Made by a program: the position numbers and the translations under genes. The notes under the pieces were generated by a model. The model had not been told where the DNA came from. It did not search any database and saw only the letters and a program-made list of their open reading frames with translations. A stretch of DNA of 64,000 nt from Dyadobacter alkalitolerans DSM 23607. GTDB lineage: Bacteria; Bacteroidota; Bacteroidia; Cytophagales; Spirosomataceae. The stretch is from NCBI RefSeq assembly GCF_000428845.1, contig NZ_AUAS01000004.1, positions 372,001-436,000 on the forward strand, written 5' to 3'. Shown here piece by piece: positions 16,953 through 25,427 of this stretch. The stretch's first letter is position 1; each line of letters begins with the position of its first letter.

Positions 16953-18290
16953 ATGAAGACACATTATCAAGCAGCTGGGACTGCGCTTTTTGGAATTATG
17001 ACAATTTTCCTGATGATTCGTTGTTCAAGTGGAGATTTGTCAGATTCTTCTTTGACCAAACCAGAGCTCAGCATGGGCAAGTTTTTTGTCGATGAGCGGG
17101 CGGCTGTGAAATTGCTCTCCGGTGTGCATTCAATTGAACAAAATGCCCGAACAACCGAAAGTCGGGAAAGAAGAATTGAAGAAGTAAAGAGCTTTAAGAA
17201 TGAAAAAGGCAAAACAGTCTTCTACATTATAAATTACGAGGATAGAGAAGGGTTCGTAATCTTGTCGGCTGATAAGAGGTTGAAACCAATTTTGGCATTT
17301 TCAGAAGATGGATCCTTCGACGAGAAAACCGACAATCCTGGAATTCAGCTTTGGTTTGATGTTATTAAAAAGAATTTCAATGGCGCGCAAAGGAAATCTG
17401 AGGCTCACATCGATGTTATTAACCATTGGGCGCAACTCGAACAAAATCTGCGAGGCGGTCGCATTTTAGACGAGCCAATCAACACGCCGGAGCTTAGTTG
17501 CGAATGGTTCGTGACGCATCCGTTGCCTGCGAACTCGACAGTTACCCATTTGACTGCGAATCTGTCCACATGGAAACAAGGGACTGGTTATAATGCATAT
17601 TGCCCGGCAGGCGTTGCTGTAAAAAATTGCAAAGGAGATTATGAATGCTCAAAGGCACCAACCGGTTGCGGCCCGGTTGCAGTTGCACAGATTTTAAAGT
17701 TTCACCATAAACCTGTGACAGTTAATGGCCATGCCTATTCATCGGCGATGCTTAATGCTATGCCTAAAAATGCACCCGCTCAATGCCAGCCTAGCAACGC
17801 AAATCACATTAACTTAGCACAGCTGATACGCGATGCCGGGAAAGATATGGATGCAGTTTATAATACTATTGTTCCTGCATTGGGCATCCCTATGTCCGGC
17901 TCAGGGTGCCAGACCTGGAGTGTACCCGGACATATTGATAATTTTTTTGCAAATCGAGGTTTTACTTCTTTTGATAAAGATTTCTTTGGTAATGCTGCAA
18001 CTGTTAGTGAGGAATTGCGGGCAAGCAGACCAGTTATAGTTTTCGGCTCAAACTGCGCTGCTTGTGCTGCAAATCAGCACATTTGGGTCATGGATGGCAT
18101 AAAGGATTTGTATGCAGTTTTTAATGACGCCAATGGCTACTGTTATGAAAATCACTCCATCTATTATCAAATGAATTGGGGCTGGGGGGATATTTCCGAG
18201 AACAATACGTGGTTTTCTTATACAGGCATCGTAGGAGCGGGTACCCTATATAACAGTTCAAATATGCGAGCTTACATAATTAAACCTTAA
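16953..18290 (+). CDS. C10-family (streptopain-like) cysteine protease precursor
   Basis: A secreted papain-fold protease with 445 residues from the ATG at 16953. The frame extends 30 codons further upstream, but those residues do not look like a signal. A hydrophobic stretch ends at C24 (LMIRCSS), an imperfect lipobox, so it may be a lipoprotein. Residues about 40-145 match the Spi/C10 propeptide (GKTVFYIINYEDREGFVILS), which keeps the zymogen inactive. The catalytic Cys is C239 in the TGCGPVAVAQI motif and the catalytic His is H376 in NQHIWVMDG. A lipoprotein gene follows after 9 nt. By eye its base composition is more A/T-rich than the flanking nuo genes, suggesting acquisition. Confidence 0.88.
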   Translation: MKTHYQAAGTALFGIMTIFLMIRCSSGDLSDSSLTKPELSMGKFFVDERAAVKLLSGVHSIEQNARTTESRERRIEEVKSFKNEKGKTVFYIINYEDREGFVILSADKRLKPILAFSEDGSFDEKTDNPGIQLWFDVIKKNFNGAQRKSEAHIDVINHWAQLEQNLRGGRILDEPINTPELSCEWFVTHPLPANSTVTHLTANLSTWKQGTGYNAYCPAGVAVKNCKGDYECSKAPTGCGPVAVAQILKFHHKPVTVNGHAYSSAMLNAMPKNAPAQCQPSNANHINLAQLIRDAGKDMDAVYNTIVPALGIPMSGSGCQTWSVPGHIDNFFANRGFTSFDKDFFGNAATVSEELRASRPVIVFGSNCAACAANQHIWVMDGIKDLYAVFNDANGYCYENHSIYYQMNWGWGDISENNTWFSYTGIVGAGTLYNSSNMRAYIIKP

Positions 18291-18299
18291 TATACTTCT

Positions 18300-18824
18300 A
18301 TGCGAACTTTCATACTGATATTGTGTATCAATCTGATGTTTGGGTGCCATCCTAAAAATTTAGGACCTCGTGGGGATGTTATCGGTAATGGCGGCGATGG
18401 CATTACGGGATACTGGAAAATGACAAAATATGAAGTTAAAGGAAGTGATATGCCTTTGGATAATGTCTCGCAAATGTCATTTCTAAAAACGCAGATCGGT
18501 TTTATGCAAAACGATAGTCTAAAAACTCCTTTTTACAAGCAAGGGACCGGCTATCGGGTATTCTCATTTTACGACGTAAATATGGATAGCACCTCCCGCT
18601 ACTTAGGCATTTTATACGATTACGGGTACAACAAGAAGACGAAGCAGAGTGCATTCTATTACAGAATGGATGAAACGAACGGATTCTTAGCAGTCATTGA
18701 TCAGAATGTTACTGCGGGACTGACAACCAAGATTAAGTTGAGTAATCTAATGAAAAGCACCGTATACAAACCCGAACTGGATACATTGGGATATACCTAC
18801 GAGCCGACAGCTAAATTTGAATGA
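18300..18824 (+). CDS. Small lipoprotein linked to the C10 protease
   Basis: A 174-residue protein with a lipobox LMFGC (C16). It then has a beta-rich domain beginning GITGYWKMTKYEVKG, resembling lipocalin-like Bacteroidota lipoproteins. It starts 9 nt after the protease stop, so the two are almost certainly one transcript. C10 proteases of this phylum are often paired with small inhibitor proteins; an inhibitor or substrate-docking role here is speculative. No specific family was recognised. Confidence 0.65.
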   Translation: MRTFILILCINLMFGCHPKNLGPRGDVIGNGGDGITGYWKMTKYEVKGSDMPLDNVSQMSFLKTQIGFMQNDSLKTPFYKQGTGYRVFSFYDVNMDSTSRYLGILYDYGYNKKTKQSAFYYRMDETNGFLAVIDQNVTAGLTTKIKLSNLMKSTVYKPELDTLGYTYEPTAKFE

Positions 18825-19133
18825 AGTTGAGGGTTATGTTGGCATTTTGTCATTGATTTTGAGAACCTGTTCTTATCAACACTAACTTTCCTTATGAAAC
18901 ATGACAAAATTTGGAGTCATTTTGTTATAGTGGTGGGCTAAAAAGGTTCTATAAAATAATGAAGCAAAGTGGAAAGCAGGACAAGCTTGAAGCCTCTGAT
19001 TATCTGCCAGAAATAGGAGGTGCTGCGGATACGGTCATGTTTTTCTACACCAGTGCAATGCTTCTTTGATTATATAGATTTGGCAGGCTCTTGAAATTCT
19101 GTCTGAGAGGGAAGAAGTATTAATTTTAGATCA
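18825..19133. other. 309-nt intergenic stretch at the right edge of the nuoA-nuoB insert
   Basis: Nothing certain. It holds a 36-codon plus-strand ORF at 18959-19069 with no recognisable motif, and a short inverted repeat (ACAAAAT...ATTTTGT) near 18902-18925. It could be a decayed junction, but no insertion-sequence end or transposase relic was recognised. Confidence 0.4.
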
Positions 19134-19610
19134 CTAAGGCTGCTTTTTACCATACCGCTCATTAACATTGGCATATAGGTCTGCCGGAACAGGCGAATCA
19201 ATGACAGGAATTTGCGGTTTTGGCCTTACCCAGTCGAGGTAACCTTTGCCCCAGGCGTAGGCGAGGCCGAGGATGAGGATTCCGATGAAGACGGTCATTT
19301 CGGCGAGGGCGAACCAGCCCCATTGTCCGTTGGTTTGGGTGATGAGGTCTTCATTTCCGAAAACAATCGCCCAGGGAAACAGGAAAAGCAGCTCGACTTC
19401 AAATAAGACAAAGATCAATGCAATCACATAAAAACGCACATTGAACTGAATGTTGGCATTTCCCAGGGGATCTTCGCCTGATTCATAGGTGGTCAGCTTT
19501 TCTTCATTTGGCCGGTGAGGTCGCAGGAGTTTGGCAATGGTAAGCATTAAACCCAGCAAGGCAATTGCTGTAATGATGAAGAGTAGGATGTAGCCAAAAT
19601 CAGAGATCAT
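19134..19610 (-). CDS. nuoA: NADH-quinone oxidoreductase subunit A
   Basis: A small membrane subunit of complex I, 158 residues with three helices. The conserved loop after helix 1 (KLTTYESGEDPLGNANIQFNVRFY) includes the Glu-Ser-Gly-x-x-Pro motif near the quinone channel. Helix 2 reads FVLFEVELLFLFPWA. It has a C-terminal extension compared with the 120-residue norm. Normally immediately upstream of nuoB; here about 3.6 kb and four unrelated genes intervene. Confidence 0.93.
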   Translation of the reverse strand: MISDFGYILLFIITAIALLGLMLTIAKLLRPHRPNEEKLTTYESGEDPLGNANIQFNVRFYVIALIFVLFEVELLFLFPWAIVFGNEDLITQTNGQWGWFALAEMTVFIGILILGLAYAWGKGYLDWVRPKPQIPVIDSPVPADLYANVNERYGKKQP

Positions 19611-19706
19611 AGTCCGGGGCTCGTTTTTACAAAGCTACTGATTTTAGTCTTTTGACGTTAATTCAGGCTTTAAAACGTTTTAAGTGGCAAAGAGGAGGCT
19701 TGTAAC

Positions 19707-20588
19707 TTAAAGACTTAGCCAAATAGTTCTTACGCTCAGCCCGATTACCAACGCACCGATAATCAGCATCAAAGGTTTGCGCTTTATTTTTCCAACGAGC
19801 ATCGCACCAAAGGGAGCAGCAATAACGCCTCCAATAATAAGACCCGAAACAACTTGCCAGCTGCTAACTCCCGTGAAAATGAGAAATGTAACACCGCTGG
19901 CAAATGCAATCACAAACTCAGCCGCATTCACGGAACCAACGGTGTAGCGTGGATCGCGGCCCTGGCCAAGCAATGTTGAAGTAACGATCGGTCCCCAGCC
20001 GCCGCCGCCGATGGAATCCAGGAAACCGCCTGCTGCTGCCAGGATGCCTATTTTCTTGGTTTTGTTTTTAACCAGATTCTTTTGCAATGCTTTCCTGATG
20101 ATGATAAGGCCCAAAATAAGCATGTAAGCCGCAATGTAAGGTTTAACTAAATCGCCATCAATCACGTCTGAGAGCAGATAAGCACCTGTCACCGCGCCCA
20201 GCACGCCGGGGATCAGCAGACTTTTAAAGAGTTTCTTATTGATATTTTTGTAACGAAAATGCGAGATTGCGGAAGCACCGGTCGTAAACATTTCTGCCAC
20301 GTGCACGCTCGTGCTGCTGATCGCCGGCGGAACGCCCAGGCTTAGCAAAAAAGATGTGGATGTAACCCCATAAGCCATGCCCAAAGCGCCATCCACAAGC
20401 TGTGCGGCCAGACCTACCAACAGATACAATGCAAAATCGCTACCAATAAACGCGCTTACATTCTCCTCACTAACCGAAAATGAGCCATTGAAAATAAATA
20501 GCGCAGATAATATGACCACGATGCCCGCGGGGACAATGTACCAGTTGGATATTGTAGGCAGTTTAAGTGAGAGCACTTTTGTAAGCAT
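19707..20588 (-). CDS. TauE/SafE-family sulfite/anion exporter
   Basis: An inner-membrane permease of 293 residues with about eight helices. The family's repeated signature appears in both halves: QLVDGALGMAYGVTST in the first and DSIGGGGWGPIVTSTLLG in the second, both with the G-G-G/W-G core. The family moves sulfite, sulfoacetate or other organosulfur anions; the substrate is not determinable here. No cys or tau gene is adjacent. Confidence 0.88.
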   Translation of the reverse strand: MLTKVLSLKLPTISNWYIVPAGIVVILSALFIFNGSFSVSEENVSAFIGSDFALYLLVGLAAQLVDGALGMAYGVTSTSFLLSLGVPPAISSTSVHVAEMFTTGASAISHFRYKNINKKLFKSLLIPGVLGAVTGAYLLSDVIDGDLVKPYIAAYMLILGLIIIRKALQKNLVKNKTKKIGILAAAGGFLDSIGGGGWGPIVTSTLLGQGRDPRYTVGSVNAAEFVIAFASGVTFLIFTGVSSWQVVSGLIIGGVIAAPFGAMLVGKIKRKPLMLIIGALVIGLSVRTIWLSL

Positions 20589-20693
20589 TACTGTTGGATT
20601 TTGGAATCGCCGTTGAACAGGAAGTTACAAAAGTAGTAAAACTATTTAATCTACGTAATTAATAGATTATTAAAATTTGGTCAGCTTTTTAGT

Positions 20694-22385
20694 TTACCAG
20701 ATAATTTTTAAAAGTGAAACGCCTTGGGCGGGTAAACTGAAATCAAGCTTAATTTGCTCTTTCTCAACATTAACCCATTGCGGCGAAGTCAATGTTTGTA
20801 ATTGACCGGCGTGTTCCAATGTTGCGATCTGCTCCGCCGTCGGCTTTTGCGGTGATCCCATTTTTTTCCAGACTTCATACGCATTGCTATGCTCCTGATC
20901 AATGCGGTAATGCTGCACCTGAACGCGTTTTGCCTTCACGCCATTGAGCTGAACACTTACCGGAGAAGCTTCGACGATCTTGTTGTCGTCATGATAATTC
21001 CAGACCATAACAGCCGCTTCACGGTCATTTTTGGTTGCGAAAGCATTGATATCCCGCTCGCCACGAACGCTTTCTTTTCTTAGTTTTTCAAAATTATAAG
21101 CTAGATTTTGCTTCACCTCCACGCGGTTTCCGTCCATCATCCCAAACATTCTAAAAACATTCAAAACGGGCTTATCGACACCATTCGTCGCCAGATCGCG
21201 AAATCCGCGGAACCAGGGCTGGTCTTCAAATTCAAAGGCCCACGTTACCGCACCGAGCAAATTGACGCCGCGCGCGTCGGCGAGCTCATGCTTTCGGGCA
21301 AATGATGCAGCTGTATAGCTGGAATACATGGTGCCGTTCCGGTAAGCATTTTGGGGATGCAGATCTTCCGAGCAAGCCGCACAGCCTTCGGGATCGGATT
21401 CACCAATGATTATCGGTAGGTTTTTAAGGCTGGGGTAGGAGGCCACGATCTCGAAGCCTTTGTCAATGTCGCGCAGCTGCGTGCCCATATCCATGCGCAC
21501 AATGCCGTCCACGACCTTAGGATTGCCTTTTGCATGAAAGGTGATGACGTCGAGCGGCGAGCCTGTTTTGCCTGTCACATAATTTTTGCCGCTCACGACA
21601 TGATCCAGAAAAGTCCTGAAAAACTTGGCAGAAACCTCCCAGTTTGGGCCTGTAACTTCCGGTCCGCCTATTTTCGCAGTTGGTAATGCACGCTTCACGG
21701 CGTCGGCGGAATAATCGTAAAGTTTAATGTATTCCTCCGTTGTACCTTTCCAGTAACTGATGTTGGGCTCGTTCCAAAGCTCCCAATACCAGGATTCCAC
21801 TTCGGCCTGGCCATATCGCTTCACCGAATGTTTCACCCATTGGAACACCAGCTCCGCAAATTTTTCATAATTGTTAGGCGGATAAGCCCAGCCTGTGTAA
21901 ATGTCGTTATAATCATCGCCCGGCTTCCAATGATGGCGGTAAGGCTGTGGTTTGGACGATAATGCTTCGGGCATGAAGCCAATCTGCGCGATCGGTTTCA
22001 TGCCTCTTTCTATGTAAGTATCAAAGATTTTGTCAACAATGGTCCAGTCATAAACCGGATTTCCCTTTTTATCCTCAGTATAAACATTCGTCGAGCCCCA
22101 CTTCAACGCCGCCACACCATCACCCGTTACAAACATGCTATGTGCCCGAACATAAACCGGCACCTTGCTCAACTGCGAAATCTCCGTCAGCAATTTCTTC
22201 CCATCCTTCATATAAGTATAATTCGGCTCATCATACCCAAACCAAGCCCAAATCGGCTTCGCCCGGCCGTTTTCGACGGCAAGATTAACTTCGATAGTGA
22301 CGGGTTTTTGTTTACTTTCCTGGGCCTCAACAAAAGAAGAGCCAACAAGTAACAGAGTTAAAAAGAGTAATTTTATGGTCGACAT
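20694..22385 (-). CDS. Secreted GH39-like glycoside hydrolase
   Basis: A TIM-barrel retaining glycosidase with 563 residues from the ATG at 22385. The open frame continues 100 codons upstream, but that extension is low-complexity and the signal peptide (MSTIKLLFLTLLL, cleavage after VEAQ) begins at this ATG. The acid/base Glu is E206 in WELWNEPNISYW and the likely nucleophile is E329 in PIIIGESDPEG, the clan GH-A pattern. GH39 enzymes are beta-xylosidases or iduronidases; the precise substrate is unknown. A C-terminal beta domain follows (about residue 420 on). It sits 88 nt after thiF, but is not functionally linked to thiamine. Confidence 0.75.
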   Translation of the reverse strand: MSTIKLLFLTLLLVGSSFVEAQESKQKPVTIEVNLAVENGRAKPIWAWFGYDEPNYTYMKDGKKLLTEISQLSKVPVYVRAHSMFVTGDGVAALKWGSTNVYTEDKKGNPVYDWTIVDKIFDTYIERGMKPIAQIGFMPEALSSKPQPYRHHWKPGDDYNDIYTGWAYPPNNYEKFAELVFQWVKHSVKRYGQAEVESWYWELWNEPNISYWKGTTEEYIKLYDYSADAVKRALPTAKIGGPEVTGPNWEVSAKFFRTFLDHVVSGKNYVTGKTGSPLDVITFHAKGNPKVVDGIVRMDMGTQLRDIDKGFEIVASYPSLKNLPIIIGESDPEGCAACSEDLHPQNAYRNGTMYSSYTAASFARKHELADARGVNLLGAVTWAFEFEDQPWFRGFRDLATNGVDKPVLNVFRMFGMMDGNRVEVKQNLAYNFEKLRKESVRGERDINAFATKNDREAAVMVWNYHDDNKIVEASPVSVQLNGVKAKRVQVQHYRIDQEHSNAYEVWKKMGSPQKPTAEQIATLEHAGQLQTLTSPQWVNVEKEQIKLDFSLPAQGVSLLKIIW

Positions 22386-22473
22386 GGGCTGCGAATTATT
22401 GCAATAAGCAAAAGTTGGTGATTCGCATTGGTAAGGATAGCCGACAGAAAAACTACTAATCCTGCCTAACAAC

Positions 22474-23544
22474 TTACCAATTCCCAGCCCAAAAACTCGC
22501 CCCCTCGAACCCACTCTGCGCCAGCAACTTTGCAGCCTGCGCGCTTCTCTTGCCGGTTTGGCAGTAAAAAACGATGGTTTTGTTTGGCGGTAATGTGGGA
22601 AGAATGTCAGGGATTTCGGATAAGGGAATGTTAATGCCGCCGAAGTTGTCGGCTTCGAATTCGTTGTATTCGCGGACGTCGACAAGGTGGATCTGGCCAG
22701 GGTAGGAGGCTTCGATGCGTTCGAATTCTGCGAAGGTTAGTTCTTTGACGTTGGATTTCGGATCTGCTTTTGCTGTGTCTGCCTTTGCGAAGTCTGTCTG
22801 GGTTGATTCAGAGGCGGATGCTGGAATGTTACTGGATCTTGTGAAAGTAAAAATGTTAGTGGTGTTGGTTAATGTATTTATGATCAGCAGTTTACCGGAT
22901 AACGGTTCTCCTATTTCACAAATGATTTTAATGGCTTCGTTGGCCATGTAACTTCCGATAATTCCAGGTAAAATGCCGATTACGCCGGCTTCGGCGCAGT
23001 TGTCGCCTTCTTCGGCGTCGGGGAAAAGGCAGCGATATGTGGGGCCGCCTTTGTAATTAAAGACAGAAACTTGTCCCTCGAAACGCAGGATGGAACCGAA
23101 AACGAAGGGTTTACCTAGTGCTACGCAGGTATCGTTTACGAGATAGCGGGTTGGGAAATTGTCGGAGCCGTCGATGATGAGATCGTAGTTGCCAATGAGT
23201 TGCCCTGCGTTATCTTCCTGTAAACGAACGGTATAAGGCGTGAGCTGTACGAAGGGATTCAATGCTTTGAGCTTTTGGACGGCGGTAGTGACTTTGCTTT
23301 GGCCCACATCTGCGGCAGAATACAAAATCTGGCGATGCAGGTTGCTTAAATCCACCACGTCATCATCCACAATGCCAATGTTACCAACACCAGCCGCCAC
23401 CAGATATTGCAGTACCGGGCAACCCAGACCGCCCGCGCCAACGACAAGCACTTTGGCCTGTTTCAGCCTTTCCTGGCCAGTCAGGCCGATTTCCGGCATA
23501 ATAATCTGCCGACTATAACGCTTCCTTTCTTCCTTTTCAAACAT
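22474..23544 (-). CDS. thiF: ThiF/MoeB-type sulfur-carrier adenylyltransferase with rhodanese domain
   Basis: Adenylates the C-terminal Gly-Gly of ThiS so that it can accept sulfur. Residues 1-240 are the E1-like domain: VVGAGGLGCPVLQYLV binds ATP, the DGSDNFPTRYL motif follows, and the likely catalytic Cys is in DNCAEAGVIG. The structural Zn CxxC pair of E. coli MoeB is not conserved (TYRC here, and no second pair). Residues about 265-356 form a rhodanese domain with active Cys C328 in YCQTGKRSA, which could deliver persulfide sulfur. It is the last gene of the thi operon, 13 nt after thiH; context favours ThiF over MoeB. Confidence 0.88.
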   Translation of the reverse strand: MFEKEERKRYSRQIIMPEIGLTGQERLKQAKVLVVGAGGLGCPVLQYLVAAGVGNIGIVDDDVVDLSNLHRQILYSAADVGQSKVTTAVQKLKALNPFVQLTPYTVRLQEDNAGQLIGNYDLIIDGSDNFPTRYLVNDTCVALGKPFVFGSILRFEGQVSVFNYKGGPTYRCLFPDAEEGDNCAEAGVIGILPGIIGSYMANEAIKIICEIGEPLSGKLLIINTLTNTTNIFTFTRSSNIPASASESTQTDFAKADTAKADPKSNVKELTFAEFERIEASYPGQIHLVDVREYNEFEADNFGGINIPLSEIPDILPTLPPNKTIVFYCQTGKRSAQAAKLLAQSGFEGASFWAGNW

Positions 23545-23557
23545 TGTATTTTAATTT

Positions 23558-24670
23558 CTATGGCACAAAAACCGTGTCCCAATCCTTCCAAACCGGCTCA
23601 TAACCCTTTTCCCGGATCATTGCTGCAATCTGCGCGGGCGAGCGCTCGTCTGAAATTTCAAACTGTTCAAGCGACTCAGGTTCAACGGCATATCCACCCG
23701 GGTTGGTTTTGGAGCCGGCACTGATTGACGTAACGCCCAGCTGAATGCAATGATCACGAAACTGCTCAGATTCGCGCGTTGAAAGTGAAATTTCAACTTC
23801 CTCATTCATGATTCGATACGCGCAAATCAGCTGTACAAGCTCCCGGTCTGTCATTTCTACCTTTGGTTCGAGACCGCCGGAAAATGGCCGCAGCCTGGGA
23901 AATGATAAACTATAACGCGTTTGCCAATAGGTTCGTTCGAGATATTGCAGGTGGACGGCCGTAAAAAAACTGTCCGTCCGCCAATCTTCCAGCCCGATTA
24001 AGACCCCCAAACCCATTTTATGAACGCCTGCCTGTCCCAACCGGTCGGGCGTTTCGAGCCGGTAATTGAAATTTGATTTCTTGCCTTTTGGATGATGCTT
24101 TTTGTAATCTTCCTTGTGATAAGTTTCCTGGTAAATCAGCACAGAATACAACCCCAAAGCGATTAGTTCCTCATATTCAGCGGTTTCCAGCGGCTGGACT
24201 TCCATGGATATTTGTGAAAAATAAGGCCGTATCAACTCAATCACTTCCTTGAAATAAGCCGTGTGCACGGTTTGGTTTGCTTCTCCGGTTACGAGCAAAA
24301 CATGGTCGTAACCCAGCGATTTGATCACATTCACTTCGCGCAAAATCTCTTCTTTGGAAAGCGTTTTTCGCCGCACTTTGTTGTCTAGACTGAACCCGCA
24401 ATAGGTGCAAATGTTGGTGCATTCATTTGATAAATACAGCGGAATGTACATTTGCATGGTTTTTCCGAAGCGTTTTTGGGTCAGTTTGCGGCTGAGCTGC
24501 GCCATCGGTTCCAGAAAACGGGCCGCTGCCGGGGAGATGAGTGCTTTGAAATCTTCCAATGTTCGTTTTTGCGCCAAAAGTGCTTTTCGGACATCTTCTG
24601 CCGTTTTAGAATAAATGCTGGCTTTGACCTGATCCCAATCATAAGCCTCGAATTTGTCCTTAAAGCTCAT
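23558..24670 (-). CDS. thiH: 2-iminoacetate synthase
   Basis: A radical SAM enzyme that cleaves tyrosine to dehydroglycine (2-iminoacetate) for thiazole formation under low-oxygen-tolerant chemistry. Of 370 residues, the [4Fe-4S] cluster triad is C84, C88 and C91 ([13 protein letters not shown]). The ThiH signature continues with [10 protein letters not shown] and, near the C-terminus, [24 protein letters not shown]. It overlaps the end of thiG by 11 nt, indicating translational coupling. Its presence explains why no glycine oxidase ThiO is found here. Confidence 0.96.
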   Translation of the reverse strand: MSFKDKFEAYDWDQVKASIYSKTAEDVRKALLAQKRTLEDFKALISPAAARFLEPMAQLSRKLTQKRFGKTMQMYIPLYLSNECTNICTYCGFSLDNKVRRKTLSKEEILREVNVIKSLGYDHVLLVTGEANQTVHTAYFKEVIELIRPYFSQISMEVQPLETAEYEELIALGLYSVLIYQETYHKEDYKKHHPKGKKSNFNYRLETPDRLGQAGVHKMGLGVLIGLEDWRTDSFFTAVHLQYLERTYWQTRYSLSFPRLRPFSGGLEPKVEMTDRELVQLICAYRIMNEEVEISLSTRESEQFRDHCIQLGVTSISAGSKTNPGGYAVEPESLEQFEISDERSPAQIAAMIREKGYEPVWKDWDTVFVP

Positions 24671-25427
24671 CCAAAAATGCGGTTAAAGGGCTGCTAGCCA
24701 CGGCAAAATTTTCCTGATTTCCCAATCGCGCCTCAAACGCCATACGCCCTGCGATCACCGCCATTTTGAATGCCGCCGCCATCGCCACCGGGTCGCCAGC
24801 AACTGCAATTGCCGTGTTGACCAAAACCGCATCCGCACCAATTTCCATCGCTTTCGCAGCATCAGATGGCGAGCCGATTCCCGCGTCCACAATGACAGGC
24901 ACATTGCTTTGCTCAATGATAATTTCCAGAAAGTCAATCGTTTTCAAACCCTTATTACTGCCGATCGGTGAGCCCAAAGGCATTACAGCGGCCACGCCAG
25001 CTTCCTCCAATCTTTTGCATAAAACCGGATCTGCATGAATGTAGGGCAGGATTACGAACCCGAGCTTTGCAAGTTCCTCGGCTGCTTTGAGCGTTTCAAT
25101 CGGATCGGGGAGGAGGTATTTTGGATCGGGGTGGATTTCCAGTTTGAGCCAGTTTGTTTCTAATGCTTCGCGGGCCAGCTGCGCCGCAAAAACTGCTTCT
25201 TTGGCCGTTCTGACGCCGGAAGTGTTCGGCAGCAAATGAATGTGCGGATGTTTCAAATGCAAAAGCATATCATCCTGCGCATCATGCACATCTATCCGCC
25301 GCAGCGCAACGGTCACCAGTTCCGAGCCGGAAGCCAGCAACGCTTCTTCCATCAACGCGGCAGAACTGAATTTCCCAGTCCCGGTAAAAAGCCGAGATTC
25401 AAATGTTTTATCTGCGATTTTTAACAT
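24660..25427 (-). CDS. thiG: Thiazole synthase
   Basis: Condenses deoxyxylulose 5-phosphate, 2-iminoacetate and ThiS-thiocarboxylate into thiazole phosphate. The 255-residue (beta/alpha)8 barrel has the Schiff-base Lys K95 in [17 protein letters not shown]. Further signatures are the [14 protein letters not shown] phosphate loop and [20 protein letters not shown] near residue 180. It overlaps thiE by 7 nt and thiH by 11 nt. Confidence 0.97.
   Translation of the reverse strand: MLKIADKTFESRLFTGTGKFSSAALMEEALLASGSELVTVALRRIDVHDAQDDMLLHLKHPHIHLLPNTSGVRTAKEAVFAAQLAREALETNWLKLEIHPDPKYLLPDPIETLKAAEELAKLGFVILPYIHADPVLCKRLEEAGVAAVMPLGSPIGSNKGLKTIDFLEIIIEQSNVPVIVDAGIGSPSDAAKAMEIGADAVLVNTAIAVAGDPVAMAAAFKMAVIAGRMAFEARLGNQENFAVASSPLTAFLDEL

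Noticed and set aside
18959..19069. 36-codon ORF between the lipoprotein gene and nuoA
   Set aside because: Too short, no motif and no upstream signal; kept only as a note in the gap.
20589..20693. Imperfect inverted repeat TAATCT...AGATTA as a terminator for TauE
   Set aside because: Stem is short and A/T-only with no T-run in the right position, so not supported.
22386..22685. 100-residue N-terminal extension of the GH39-like protein
   Set aside because: It precedes a perfect signal peptide at the ATG at 22385 and is low-complexity, so it is upstream sequence, not protein.
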